DNA of 48,678 bases from Planctomycetota bacterium (GCA_021807595.1 JAKBCS010000023.1:1-48678), one strand, 5' to 3'; positions 35,894-43,043 are shown, counted from the first letter of the stretch. The notes: a model not told the origin generated them from the letters alone. Numbers and translations are program-made.

Positions 35894-35942
35894 AGCCCGA
35901 AGCGCCAGCAAGGGCTTTCTTTCCTCGCTGGCGCATCGGGCC
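35894..35942. repeat. Intergenic palindrome, CCGAAGCGCCAGC family
   Basis: GCCCGAAGCGCCAGCAAGG pairs with CCTCGCTGGCGCATCGGGC with two mismatches, around a CTTTCTTT-type loop. The core is shared with 7169-7213. It sits between rplT and pheS and could attenuate or process the transcript. Confidence 0.7.
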
Positions 35943-35969
35943 GGTGTGGCGCGCGTTCAAAATTCATCG

Positions 35970-36332
35970 CTAGGCCGCCGGCAAATTCGCTTTTGCCAAC
36001 TCAACGAGTTTCGTGAACGTATCGGGATCGTGGACGGCCAAATTGGCCAGTGTCTTGCGGTTCAGTTCGACCTGCGCGGCGAGGAGGCCGGCGATAAACT
36101 GGTTGTAGCGCAGGCCGCGCATCCGACAGGCCGCGTTGATGCGAACGATCCACAAGCGGCGAAACTCGCGCTTGCGGACGCGCCGATCGCGGAACGCGTA
36201 GACGCGCGCCCGAATCAGCGTCACCACCGCTTGACGGTGCAAATGGTGGCGGCTCAGGCGGAACCCTTTCGTCAAACGGCGCAGACGTTTGCGGCGTCGG
36301 AGAACCGTCTTGCCGCTGCGTGCTCGTGTCAT
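35970..36332 (-). CDS. rplT: 50S ribosomal protein L20
   Basis: A 120-residue ribosomal protein of the large subunit, needed early in 50S assembly. The very basic N-terminal tail (RRRKRLRRLTKGFR) and the globular part (FRRLWIVRINAACRMRGLRYNQFIAGL) are typical. The length is normal. It lies in the conserved infC-rpmI-rplT order, 94 bp after rpmI; that gap holds GGCCGATAGCC-type repeats. In other bacteria L20 represses this operon by binding its leader RNA; I cannot point to that site here. Confidence 0.98.
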   Translation of the reverse strand: MTRARSGKTVLRRRKRLRRLTKGFRLSRHHLHRQAVVTLIRARVYAFRDRRVRKREFRRLWIVRINAACRMRGLRYNQFIAGLLAAQVELNRKTLANLAVHDPDTFTKLVELAKANLPAA

Positions 36333-36393
36333 TTACTCTCACTCCGCTGTCGGCGATCGGCCTTCGGCCCACGTCCATCGGCCAAACCCTATT

Positions 36394-36407
36394 GGCCGAT
36401 AGCCGAA
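36394..36407. repeat. GGCCGATAGCCGAA dispersed unit
   Basis: This 14-bp unit between rpmI and rplT is identical to 46670-46683 between tadB and tadC. Nearby ATCGGCC copies at 36352 and 36378 allow imperfect pairing. It is one of several small dispersed palindromes in the window. Confidence 0.55.
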
Positions 36408-36426
36408 ACCTGAAAGCCGATAGCAG

Positions 36427-36636
36427 TTATGCCTTGCCACCCATGGCCTCGATGTATTTGCGCGACAGTTTGCCGCCGTCCACTACGACGCCGCGCAGGT
36501 GGCGTTTGCGCTTGCCGGTCTTGTGACTGAGCAAGTGCTTTTTGCCGGCCTGACGGCGTTTGAGCTTTCCGGTAGCGGTCACGCGAAAGCGCTTCTTCGA
36601 GGCTTTGTGCGTCTTCATCTTGGGCATATTTTTCAC
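36427..36636 (-). CDS. rpmI: 50S ribosomal protein L35
   Basis: The 69-residue ribosomal protein L35. Diagnostic features are [21 protein letters not shown] at residues 4-24 and the basic [17 protein letters not shown] segment. The reading frame opens with MKN; a start at the second ATG (MPKMKTH) is equally possible and is the usual start in the family. It lies between infC and rplT in the conserved order. No unusual residues. Confidence 0.97.
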   Translation of the reverse strand: MKNMPKMKTHKASKKRFRVTATGKLKRRQAGKKHLLSHKTGKRKRHLRGVVVDGGKLSRKYIEAMGGKA

Positions 36637-36729
36637 CCTTTCACTCTATCCGCTCCTCCGGATTATCCGGGGGGGAAGACTAATTGTAGGAGGAGGACGG
36701 CCCATCGTGTAGGGGGAAGCGCGCGTCCC

Positions 36730-37275
36730 TTACGCTTTCGACGCCTTGGGGGCGAGCAGCGCCGTCATGCGCTTGCCCTCCATCGACGGCGCTTTCTCGA
36801 CTTTGGAGGCGTCGGCGAGCTTCTCCAAAATCGAGTCGATGATGCGCCGTCCTTCTTCAATGTGCTGGAGTTCGCGGCCGCGAAACAGCACGTTGACCAG
36901 AACCTTGTCGTTGTGTTCCAGGAACTTGCGCGCCTGGTTGATTTTGGTATCCACGTCGTGGATGCCGGTCTTGGGGCGGACGCGGATCTCCTTCAGCTTC
37001 TGCTGATGTACTTTCTTCGTGTTCTTCTTATGCGACTGTTGATAGCGAAACTTGCCGTAGTCGAGGATTTTGCACACCGGCGGGCGCTCGTTGGCGGCCA
37101 CCTCGACGAGGTCGAGTTGCGCCTCGCGGGCCATCTCCATCGCTTGCGACGTGGGCACGACGCCCAGCTGTTCGCCGTTAGCCCCGATCAAACGCACGGG
37201 ACTGATCCGAATCTGGTCGTTGATGCGCAAACCGCGATCGTGTTGCGGCGGCGAATGACGGTCGAATGGGGGAAT
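36730..37275 (-). CDS. infC: Translation initiation factor IF-3
   Basis: IF-3 binds the 30S subunit and checks start codon and initiator tRNA. The frame codes for GLRINDQIRISPVRLIG, the linker KKVHQQKLKEIRVRP and the C-terminal domain DKVLVNVLFRGREL. No ATG, GTG or TTG lies at the expected place: the best start is ATT at 37275, exactly 8 bases after a full AAAGGAG, giving 181 residues, the usual length. An ATT/AUU start is the classic device by which IF-3 limits its own synthesis in E. coli. Longer frames upstream to 37449 are composition artefacts. It is the first gene of infC-rpmI-rplT-pheS. Confidence 0.93.
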   Translation of the reverse strand: MPPFDRHSPPQHDRGLRINDQIRISPVRLIGANGEQLGVVPTSQAMEMAREAQLDLVEVAANERPPVCKILDYGKFRYQQSHKKNTKKVHQQKLKEIRVRPKTGIHDVDTKINQARKFLEHNDKVLVNVLFRGRELQHIEEGRRIIDSILEKLADASKVEKAPSMEGKRMTALLAPKASKA

Positions 37276-37541
37276 ACCTCGCTCTCCTTTCACGAATCGA
37301 ACGCTGTACGCCGACCGACGTTCGCCCGACGGATCGGGCGATCCGTCGCGCCGGCACGTTGGATGATTGTCGTCGGTCGGACGACGGCGTCCACAGAATT
37401 CTCTCCGGCGTGCCGGACCATTGGGAAAGATGCGACGGCGCGGACACACGTTCGCCGTCCCTCTTCTTCAAAATGTAACATCGAGAGGCAAACTAGGGAA
37501 GACCCTTCCGTGCCGTCGGGAAAAAATCGCGCGCTCCCTTT

Positions 37542-37943
37542 TCACGATTCACTCGGGCAACAACTCTCCCTCGGCGCGGACTCACGACGAACTCTCGCCG
37601 CGCGAATCCGTTCGTCTGCCCACGATTGCTCCTCTGCCGACAGAGACGGGACGCAAGCCCAATCGTAGTGCAAACGCTCGCCGTAGGAACCGGCTTCGTC
37701 GGTTTGGGCCAGCACTGTCCGCACGTCCAGAACCACATCGGGATCGCCGTCGGCCAGCCGAACGCGGATGCGCGGCAAGCATTCGTGCAGATGTCGAGGA
37801 TATAGCTCGAAACAATTGCGCTGGCCGTGGACGCGATTTACACGAATCCCGCGCGTTGCCACACCGACTATAGCAACCTGCTGCACACAAAACAAGGATC
37901 GCGAATCGAGCCGGGGATTTGCGCATGGTCTCGAACTCCTCAT
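37542..37943 (-). CDS. Hypothetical small protein
   Basis: An open frame of up to 133 residues with GC-rich third positions across its second half. It reads ECLPRIRVRLADGDPDVVL and VRTVLAQTDEAGSYGERLHYD, which looks like real coding sequence, but I recognise no family. The first 40 residues look less protein-like, so the true start may be a GTG inside (VATRGIRVNRVHG). A competing frame on the same strand (37582-37998) has poorer composition. It lies upstream of infC in the same direction. No domain, signal or membrane segment is clear. Confidence 0.45.
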   Translation of the reverse strand: MRSSRPCANPRLDSRSLFCVQQVAIVGVATRGIRVNRVHGQRNCFELYPRHLHECLPRIRVRLADGDPDVVLDVRTVLAQTDEAGSYGERLHYDWACVPSLSAEEQSWADERIRAARVRRESAPRESCCPSES

Positions 37944-38277
37944 CCAAACGATCCTGCCGATCGAGCTTGCCCTGATTGCCGAGAGAACGTGCCTTCAAAA
38001 GTGTAGCGAAAGGTTAACGATTGTTAGGGGTCGAGCGGCAACGTTGTTTCTGTTCGTTAACACTTCGGCAATGACGACGCCCTTTTTTTTTGCAGGAACA
38101 ATCGACGCATCGAATGAAATGAAAAGGAGTTACGAATTTCCATCTCGAAAAAGCGACATCGCGGAGTTCCAAGGCACGGCATGTGCAATTCATTCATACC
38201 ATATGGGGCTTCACCCCACAAAGACAAAACCCATAACAGATGCTAATTCGTGAAAGCGAAGAGGCGGATGGGAAGAG

Positions 38278-38325
38278 GATGGCGGATCGTTTCACGTTAG
38301 GTTGGTTTCACAACGATCCGCCATC
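38278..38325. promoter_or_regulatory. Perfect 14-bp inverted repeat upstream of the pilin gene
   Basis: GATGGCGGATCGTT (38278-38291) and AACGATCCGCCATC (38312-38325) are exact complements with a 20-base loop. It lies about 150 bp before the Flp pilin start. It could be a terminator for incoming transcription or an operator for the Tad locus. It has no T-run and no copy elsewhere in the window. Confidence 0.6.
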
Positions 38326-38402
38326 TCCTTGAGTCTAGCTCATCTCGCCCCCATGAGCAAATGTGCAATCCGTTCTGAGGTTTTAGGAGCGGTTGTCCAC
38401 CG

Positions 38403-38430
38403 TTAGACAAGGTGCTTTCGCTTGTATGGT
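38403..38430 (+). promoter_or_regulatory. Weak candidate promoter of the Tad locus
   Basis: TTAGAC (38403-38408), 16 bases, then TATGGT (38425-38430). Both hexamers match the consensus only partly. The start of the pilin gene is 48 bp downstream. Confidence 0.3.
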
Positions 38431-38478
38431 GCAAGCTAAACGGATCGACGATCGTTCTTCACGTTAGGGAGTTGATTC

Positions 38479-38796
38479 ATGCGTAAGTTGATGCAGCAGC
38501 TGTGGCAGGATGACGCCGGTATCGTAGCTCTCGAATACTTGCTCGTCGCCACGATCGTCGGCCTCGGCTTGGTCGTCGGTCTGTCCAACCTCGAAATCGC
38601 CCTGGATAATGAGTTGACCGAATTGGCCAACGCCATCACCGCTCTCGATCAGAGTTACAGCTTTGTGACCGTCCAGGGCAGCGGTACCCGTGTAACCTCG
38701 CAGAAAAACGGCACCAACGCCGTCGATTTGTTCGGCCGTCAATCGGAAACTATCATTAATCCTTCCATTGGGCCGATCAACGTCCTGGTTCCCTAA
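38479..38796 (+). CDS. Flp/Tad-type major pilin
   Basis: A 105-residue Flp-type prepilin and the probable main subunit of the Tad pilus. The leader MRKLMQQLWQDDAG is followed by IVALEYLLVATIVGLGLVVGL. Cleavage is expected after G14, giving mature Glu5-Tyr6, the diagnostic Flp motif. Typical Flp pilins are 50-80 residues; this one has about 70 residues after the membrane helix, with a polar C-terminal part (VTVQGSGTRVTSQKNGTNAV) that could be exposed on the fibre. AGGGAG precedes the ATG. It is the first gene of the locus, and a 228-bp gap before the peptidase gene may let it be expressed more strongly than the rest. Confidence 0.88.
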   Translation: MRKLMQQLWQDDAGIVALEYLLVATIVGLGLVVGLSNLEIALDNELTELANAITALDQSYSFVTVQGSGTRVTSQKNGTNAVDLFGRQSETIINPSIGPINVLVP

Positions 38797-39024
38797 TTCT
38801 ACACCGTCTTTCTTGTACCGAGTCTCGACCACCCCCGAGACTCGGTATCTTCGCTCTCGCTCGATGGAATAGCGCAAACGCCGACAACAACGTACAGGGC
38901 GACAATTGCCGCATTTTCCCCTCTGCGGCTTGTCGGATGGCAAAAGGTTTGTTTCGGCGCTCCCCTCTGGTAAAACGAACACATACCATCTACTCGAACT
39001 CCCGTTACCGGAGAGGCGTCTGCC
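38797..39024. other. Gap between pilin and prepilin peptidase genes
   Basis: A hairpin can form from CGAGTCTCGACC and the nearby CCCCGAGACTCGG (about 38819-38847: ACCGAGTCTCG pairs with CGAGACTCGGT), 23 bp after the pilin stop. It is a likely partial terminator that would raise the ratio of pilin to downstream gene products. The rest shows no feature. Confidence 0.55.
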
Positions 39025-39681
39025 ATGTTCCGTCCGTATCCGTCGTTGCCCGATCCGTATTTCGGTTGGACTTTCTATGCCGTCTTGGTCGCCCTCACCC
39101 TTGCCGGCGCTTACGTCGATCTGCGCAAAGCCGTTCTGCCCAAGGGCCTTATGTTCACACTGCTGGGGGCGGGCGTCGTCTTCAATATCGTCCGCAGCGG
39201 CTGGTTGGCCTCGTTGGGCCGCGAGTTGTGGATGCTGCAAACCGGCAACGTCTGGATCGGAGCGCTGGACGGCTTCTTGTTCAGCCTAATCGGCTTCTTG
39301 CTGACCACCGTATTGTTCTTCGTGTTTTGGATGTTGAAGTTGGTCGGCGGCGGCGACGTGAAGTTGTTCGCGGCGTTGGGTGCCTCCATCGGGTTCTTTT
39401 ACGCCATTTATGTCATGCTGGCATCGGTCCCCGTCATGGTGGCGATTTTAATGGGTCGCGTGATGATGGGAGGATTCAAACCGTCCGCCGTGCAGAAGCG
39501 GATGAAAGAAGCGCAAGTAATTCAGGGTGGTCCGGGCAAAGGCAAGGTGAAGATGACCTATGCTTTCCCCGTAGCCGTCTCGGTGGCGGTCGTACTGTTG
39601 TGGTGCTATCGCGTCGATCTGAAATTAGTCGAACCCAAAGCTCAACCCGCAACGACGCAGGTGGAGAAACACAATGATTAA
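39025..39681 (+). CDS. tadV: Tad prepilin peptidase (TadV/CpaA type)
   Basis: A 218-residue integral membrane aspartyl protease of the A24 family that removes leaders from Flp and TadE-type prepilins at the inner membrane. The two catalytic aspartates are D32 in AYVDLRKAVLPK and D111 in VGGGDVKLFAALGA; the GxGD motif is present as GGGD. Several hydrophobic helices fit the family, and there is no N-terminal methylase domain, as usual in Tad loci. A soluble loop of about 25 residues near 160 (AVQKRMKEAQVIQGGPGKG) lies before the last helix. GGAGAGG precedes the ATG. Its stop overlaps the start of tadE by 8 bp, so the two are translationally coupled. Confidence 0.92.
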   Translation: MFRPYPSLPDPYFGWTFYAVLVALTLAGAYVDLRKAVLPKGLMFTLLGAGVVFNIVRSGWLASLGRELWMLQTGNVWIGALDGFLFSLIGFLLTTVLFFVFWMLKLVGGGDVKLFAALGASIGFFYAIYVMLASVPVMVAILMGRVMMGGFKPSAVQKRMKEAQVIQGGPGKGKVKMTYAFPVAVSVAVVLLWCYRVDLKLVEPKAQPATTQVEKHND

Positions 39682-40324
39682 ACGGCGAACCGGCAGCGCG
39701 CAGCATTCCTCCCCTCTCCCCCGCTTCGGGGGAGAGGGGCTGGGGGTGAGGGGGCAAACCTCCCCTCTCCGCCAATCCCTCTCCCGTGTGTATACGGGAG
39801 AGGGGAGAAGACTCGGCAGCGTGGCCGTGGAACTGTTGATCCTCTTGCCGATCGTGTTCGGCCTCATTTTGGTGGTGATTCAGATCGCCATGATGACGAC
39901 GGCGAACGAACATTTGGCCGCCGCCAGCCGCGAAGGCTGCCGCGTCGCCGCGCTGGGAGGCGGTCCCGACGAAATCCGCCGCGTCGTCTGGAATCATCTG
40001 GGACAGGGCAATCTCAGCACGGCGGTCATCACGGTCATCATTACCGAGAACAACCAAGGACCGATAATCCTCGCCCTCACGGACAGCAACGGTCAGCCGA
40101 TCGCTCGGTCCGTCAACGGCAACGGCGATCCGACCGGCAACAACGACGATGGCAATAACAACAGCGACGGCAACAACCAGGGGTGGCCGATCCCTTCGGG
40201 CGATTCCGTCCTGGTGCGTGTCACGACGCCGGCCATCAACGCCGCGCCGGACTTGCTCGCCATCTTCGGCGTGAGCATTCAGAACAGCACGCTGGTCGGT
40301 CAAACGATCATGCGAAAAGAGTAA
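39674..40324 (+). CDS. tadE: TadE-like pseudopilin with inserted leader
   Basis: A 216-residue TadE-family pseudopilin, a minor component of Tad pili. Residues 48-75 read GSVAVELLILLPIVFGLILV, the TadE signature, with predicted cleavage G48/S49 and Glu at mature position 5. The 40 residues before it, PLPRFGGEGLGVRG and so on, are encoded by two palindromes (39711-39804) and are alien to the family, whose leaders are short. Without the inserted 123 bp the protein would begin MIKRRTGSVAVELL. A later Asn/Asp/Gly-rich loop (NGNGDPTGNNDDGNNNSDG) is also odd. AGGTGGAG precedes the ATG, which overlaps the tadV stop. Confidence 0.9.
   Translation: MIKRRTGSAQHSSPLPRFGGEGLGVRGQTSPLRQSLSRVYTGEGRRLGSVAVELLILLPIVFGLILVVIQIAMMTTANEHLAAASREGCRVAALGGGPDEIRRVVWNHLGQGNLSTAVITVIITENNQGPIILALTDSNGQPIARSVNGNGDPTGNNDDGNNNSDGNNQGWPIPSGDSVLVRVTTPAINAAPDLLAIFGVSIQNSTLVGQTIMRKE
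39691..39821. repeat. 123-bp in-frame palindromic insertion with 8-bp direct repeats
   Basis: CGGCAGCG occurs at 39691-39698 and again at 39814-39821, offset by 123 bp. Between them are two palindromes: 39711-39739, with a perfect 12-bp stem (CCCCTCTCCCCC) and GCTTC loop, and 39777-39804, with an 11-bp stem (CCCTCTCCCGT) and GTGTAT loop. The stems match the CCCCTCTCCC family at 88-203, 12291 and 24641. The length is a multiple of three, so the frame is kept. Confidence 0.88.
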
Positions 40325-40565
40325 TTTGACTCTGGTTCCCACGCTCCTGCGTGGGAACCCAAGTTCAGCCGCTCCGCGGCGCGAGTCACGGGAGGCCGGA
40401 GGCGTGAGAGACGGGACGCGGAGCGTCCGGACGTGCGTTCCCACGCGGAGCGTGGGAACGAGGAGAATCGTACAGCGCGTGTGAGAGATATTCGACCGAC
40501 TTAACCTTTTACGTTCGGGATCGCATCGCCGATCCTCGTGGCAACGCAGCCAGGAGCCGCATTCT
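40325..40565. repeat. Palindrome cluster between tadE and cpaB
   Basis: Two perfect hairpins lie at 40334-40359 (GGTTCCCACGC, loop TCCT) and 40436-40460 (CGTTCCCACGC, loop GGA). Between them lie GC-rich inverted pieces, including GGACGCGGAGCGTCC near 40414. The half-element GTGGGAACGAGG is also near 6503. The cluster may end or slow transcription inside the Tad locus. Confidence 0.75.
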
Positions 40566-41597
40566 ATGAGAGCTAGTACCCTGTTCGCCGTCGCCCTCGC
40601 CGTTTTTCTCGGACTGGGCGTCGTCGCCGCCGCCAAGTATTCGGGCATTTTTAATCCCAGGCCGAAGGAAGTGCCGCCGCCCAAGGAACATCTCAAAGTC
40701 TTGGTCGCCGCCAAGAACCTGTTTGAAGGTTTCACCATTCTCCACGGCGACGTGCGCGTCCGCGACATGAGCGACGACGAAGAGAAACAATATCTGGAAC
40801 ACAAAGACCGCTACTTGGCCCCGAAGGTCGAGGCCGGCGAGATGCGCGTGCTGGTTCGCAGTGTCGAAGCCGATCAACCGTTGCTCCGCGAATATCTGGA
40901 AGACATCAATCTGCCCACGGCCATCAATCGCCGTCTGTCTTCGGACAAAATGCGCGCGGTCAACATCTCGTTGCCCATCGCCCGCGCCGCCGGGGGACTG
41001 ATTCAGAAGGGCGAGCATGTGGATGTGTACTTGACGACGCGCGTGAGTGTGCCGGATCGAACCGACGGCGCGATCACGCAGACGGCCGCCATCGCCCGGA
41101 ATTTGAAAGTGATCGTGAAGCGCAACATGCTGTGGCCGATGATGGCACCCATTGATGCCGCCAAGCCCATCGACTATACGCTGGAAGCCAACCCCTATCG
41201 GGCCGCGCTGATTCAGTTCGCCAGCACCAAGGGCGAACTGTCGCTGGTTCCCACGGCCTCGCCGCAAGATGTAAACGGCAAAACCGGCCGCGCCGTCGTC
41301 CCGCCGTCGCAGAGCGACCCCTCCAGCAAGGAATACGTTGACGAGGACAAGCGGATCGCCGAGTTCGTCAGCGGCGAACGCTCGGTCGGGGAAGCCGATC
41401 TCGAACGCATCTTCAACTTGAAGCCGATCAACATGCCCGTGCGCATCGAGAAATACTACGGCGTCGATTACCACGGCACGCAGACGTTCGCCAAGAACGG
41501 CTATGGCCTGCCCCGTCCGACCACGAGCGAACCGGCTTACGGCTACCAATTCTCTCCGCCGCCCCCCGCCGCGGTCGCGCCGGCAACCCCACAGTAA
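40566..41597 (+). CDS. cpaB: Flp pilus assembly protein CpaB/RcpC
   Basis: A 343-residue CpaB/RcpC-type protein, the periplasmic component that usually works with the outer-membrane secretin. A single N-terminal membrane segment (residues 5-25) is followed by a SAF-like domain: LKVLVAAKNLFEGFTILHGDVRVRD near 43-67, and MRAVNISLPIARAAGGLIQKGEHVDVYLT near 130-158. The C-terminal tail is Pro/Ala-rich. Normally rcpA/cpaC follows this gene, but here a TadG-like gene follows after 111 bp that contain a hairpin. The start lies after weak purine-rich sequence (GGAGCCGC). The identification rests on the SAF block and position. Confidence 0.88.
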   Translation: MRASTLFAVALAVFLGLGVVAAAKYSGIFNPRPKEVPPPKEHLKVLVAAKNLFEGFTILHGDVRVRDMSDDEEKQYLEHKDRYLAPKVEAGEMRVLVRSVEADQPLLREYLEDINLPTAINRRLSSDKMRAVNISLPIARAAGGLIQKGEHVDVYLTTRVSVPDRTDGAITQTAAIARNLKVIVKRNMLWPMMAPIDAAKPIDYTLEANPYRAALIQFASTKGELSLVPTASPQDVNGKTGRAVVPPSQSDPSSKEYVDEDKRIAEFVSGERSVGEADLERIFNLKPINMPVRIEKYYGVDYHGTQTFAKNGYGLPRPTTSEPAYGYQFSPPPPAAVAPATPQ

Positions 41598-41608
41598 GAC
41601 GGGCGTTC

Positions 41609-41632
41609 GAGCGGGGGTGTAAGCCCCCGCTC
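41609..41632. terminator. Hairpin after cpaB, GAGCGGGG family
   Basis: GAGCGGGGG (41609-41617) and CCCCCGCTC (41624-41632) form a perfect 9-bp stem with loop TGTAAG, 12 bp after the cpaB stop. The arms match 18519-18544. No T-run follows, so partial attenuation is more likely than full termination. Confidence 0.5.
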
Positions 41633-41708
41633 GTCGCTAATTTATGCTATCCTTCCTGTATTCCGCCGGCGCAGCGACGCGCTGGCATCACCCGAGAGCA
41701 TCACCGTC

Positions 41709-43043
41709 ATGCTGCTCCACCGCCGTGCTTTCGCCGTCGATTTCGCGCCGCGCCGTTCGGGCAAAGCGACGCTGATGCTGTTGTTGGCCATGCCGATTAT
41801 GATGTTGGCCATGGGCATGGCCTTCTATGCCGCCGAACTGGTCGAAACGCGCACCCTGCTCCGCAACGATACCGATGCCGCCGCCCTCGCCGCCGTGCAA
41901 TCGCTGGTGGACGACCGCCTTCTGTTGAGCAATCCCAACGCGATGTTGCAACTGCTCAACGATCCAGTTAACGGCGCGCGCGTCAATGCCCAGCGCTACG
42001 CCCAGTTGAATCTGGTTTTCGGCCAGGGGTTGTTCCTCGATGCCAATCTCGCCAACAATCCGGACGGCGACATCGTGGTCGGCACGCTGGCCCTGCCGCG
42101 CGAGAAGACGTTTCTTTTGCCCGATTTCACGAAGAAAAACGATCCGGAATGGTTGAGCATCAACGCGGTGCGCGTCACCGGGCGATGCGCCAGTGCGCGT
42201 CCGGATGGCCCCGTAGGTTTGCACGGCGGGCCGCTTCTGAGCCGCATGCCCAACGACGCCGTCGCGGTTTCGACGGCCACGCTCGATCGCTTCGTCATCG
42301 GCCTGAGACCGATGGGCTTGCAGCCGATGCCCATGTGTCCGTTGGCTCTGTTCGTGCATCCGTCCGGCAATTTTCGCCACTGTTGGGAGTACAACGTCGA
42401 GAAGCGTCTCGGTCCCGATGAATTCCGCGTGCAACCCAACGGAGCGTTTTTTCAGATCGTCAACGGCGGCGACGGTCTGCACGAGATGGACGTTTTTTTG
42501 GGGACGAACCAGCAGAATAGTCCCGGATCGAAGGCGGGTTCGAGCGATCTGAATCAACAGCTGCGCCAGGGGCAATTCAACGTCTGCTTGCTGCAATTGG
42601 GCACGTCGCGGATGGAAGACGTGGCGGCGCAGATCCGGTACGGCGTCTATCCGTATCAATTATCGCAATTGGGCGGGCAGTTGTTGCTGGGTCCGGGGAA
42701 TTGGTTGGAAGTGAACGGGACGCCTTGGGGTCCGTCGAGCAACAGTGAAGGAGGCAAGCAGTTGCAGATGGCGTTGAAGTGGTTACAATCAACGGGTGTG
42801 CCGCGTCTGTGGCCGTGCTTTTCTTCATTCGACAAGGGAACGAATAATCCGGTGTTGTGCGGATTCGTCGCCGCGCGGGTGGTGGCGACGCCGGACGTGT
42901 CGAATAAGGGAGGGGGGATTCATTTCTCGATCCAGCCTTGCATGATGGCGACGGCCACGGCGATCACCGATCCCGCGCGAACGGGCATCGGGATTGCAAA
43001 ACTGCCGAACCCCTACATCTGCAAGGTACGGCTGGTCGAGTAG
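41709..43043 (+). CDS. TadG-like pilus assembly protein
   Basis: A 444-residue protein whose N-terminus resembles the TadE/TadG-like group: RRSGKATLMLLLAMPIMMLAMGMAFYAAELVETRTLLRND and then the typical helix TDAAALAAVQSLVDDR. One membrane segment at about 20-42 anchors it, and the remaining 400 residues are periplasmic. There is no von Willebrand domain and no Glu at position 5, so it is probably not processed as a pilin. Eight cysteines in the mature part may form disulfides. The gene lies between cpaB and cpaE. The call is by N-terminus and context; the large domain is not recognised. Confidence 0.72.
   Translation: MLLHRRAFAVDFAPRRSGKATLMLLLAMPIMMLAMGMAFYAAELVETRTLLRNDTDAAALAAVQSLVDDRLLLSNPNAMLQLLNDPVNGARVNAQRYAQLNLVFGQGLFLDANLANNPDGDIVVGTLALPREKTFLLPDFTKKNDPEWLSINAVRVTGRCASARPDGPVGLHGGPLLSRMPNDAVAVSTATLDRFVIGLRPMGLQPMPMCPLALFVHPSGNFRHCWEYNVEKRLGPDEFRVQPNGAFFQIVNGGDGLHEMDVFLGTNQQNSPGSKAGSSDLNQQLRQGQFNVCLLQLGTSRMEDVAAQIRYGVYPYQLSQLGGQLLLGPGNWLEVNGTPWGPSSNSEGGKQLQMALKWLQSTGVPRLWPCFSSFDKGTNNPVLCGFVAARVVATPDVSNKGGGIHFSIQPCMMATATAITDPARTGIGIAKLPNPYICKVRLVE

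Larger units (their letters stand above)
37944..38478. other. AT-richer intergenic region before the Tad locus
   Basis: This 535-bp gap is the most AT-rich part of the window. It holds GTTAAC sites at 38013 and 38056, a T10 run at 38083-38092, a perfect 14-bp inverted repeat at 38278-38325, and a possible promoter at 38403-38430 before the pilin gene. No gene is supported; a short plus-strand frame at 37768-38253 has no coding composition. Confidence 0.5.

Noticed and set aside
38056-38092. T10 run as a terminator for an upstream gene
   Set aside because: No GC-rich hairpin precedes it, and no plus-strand gene ends nearby.
40334-40359. Classical intrinsic terminator
   Set aside because: The stem is perfect but no T-run follows; the sequence family is dispersed, so I list it as a repeat.
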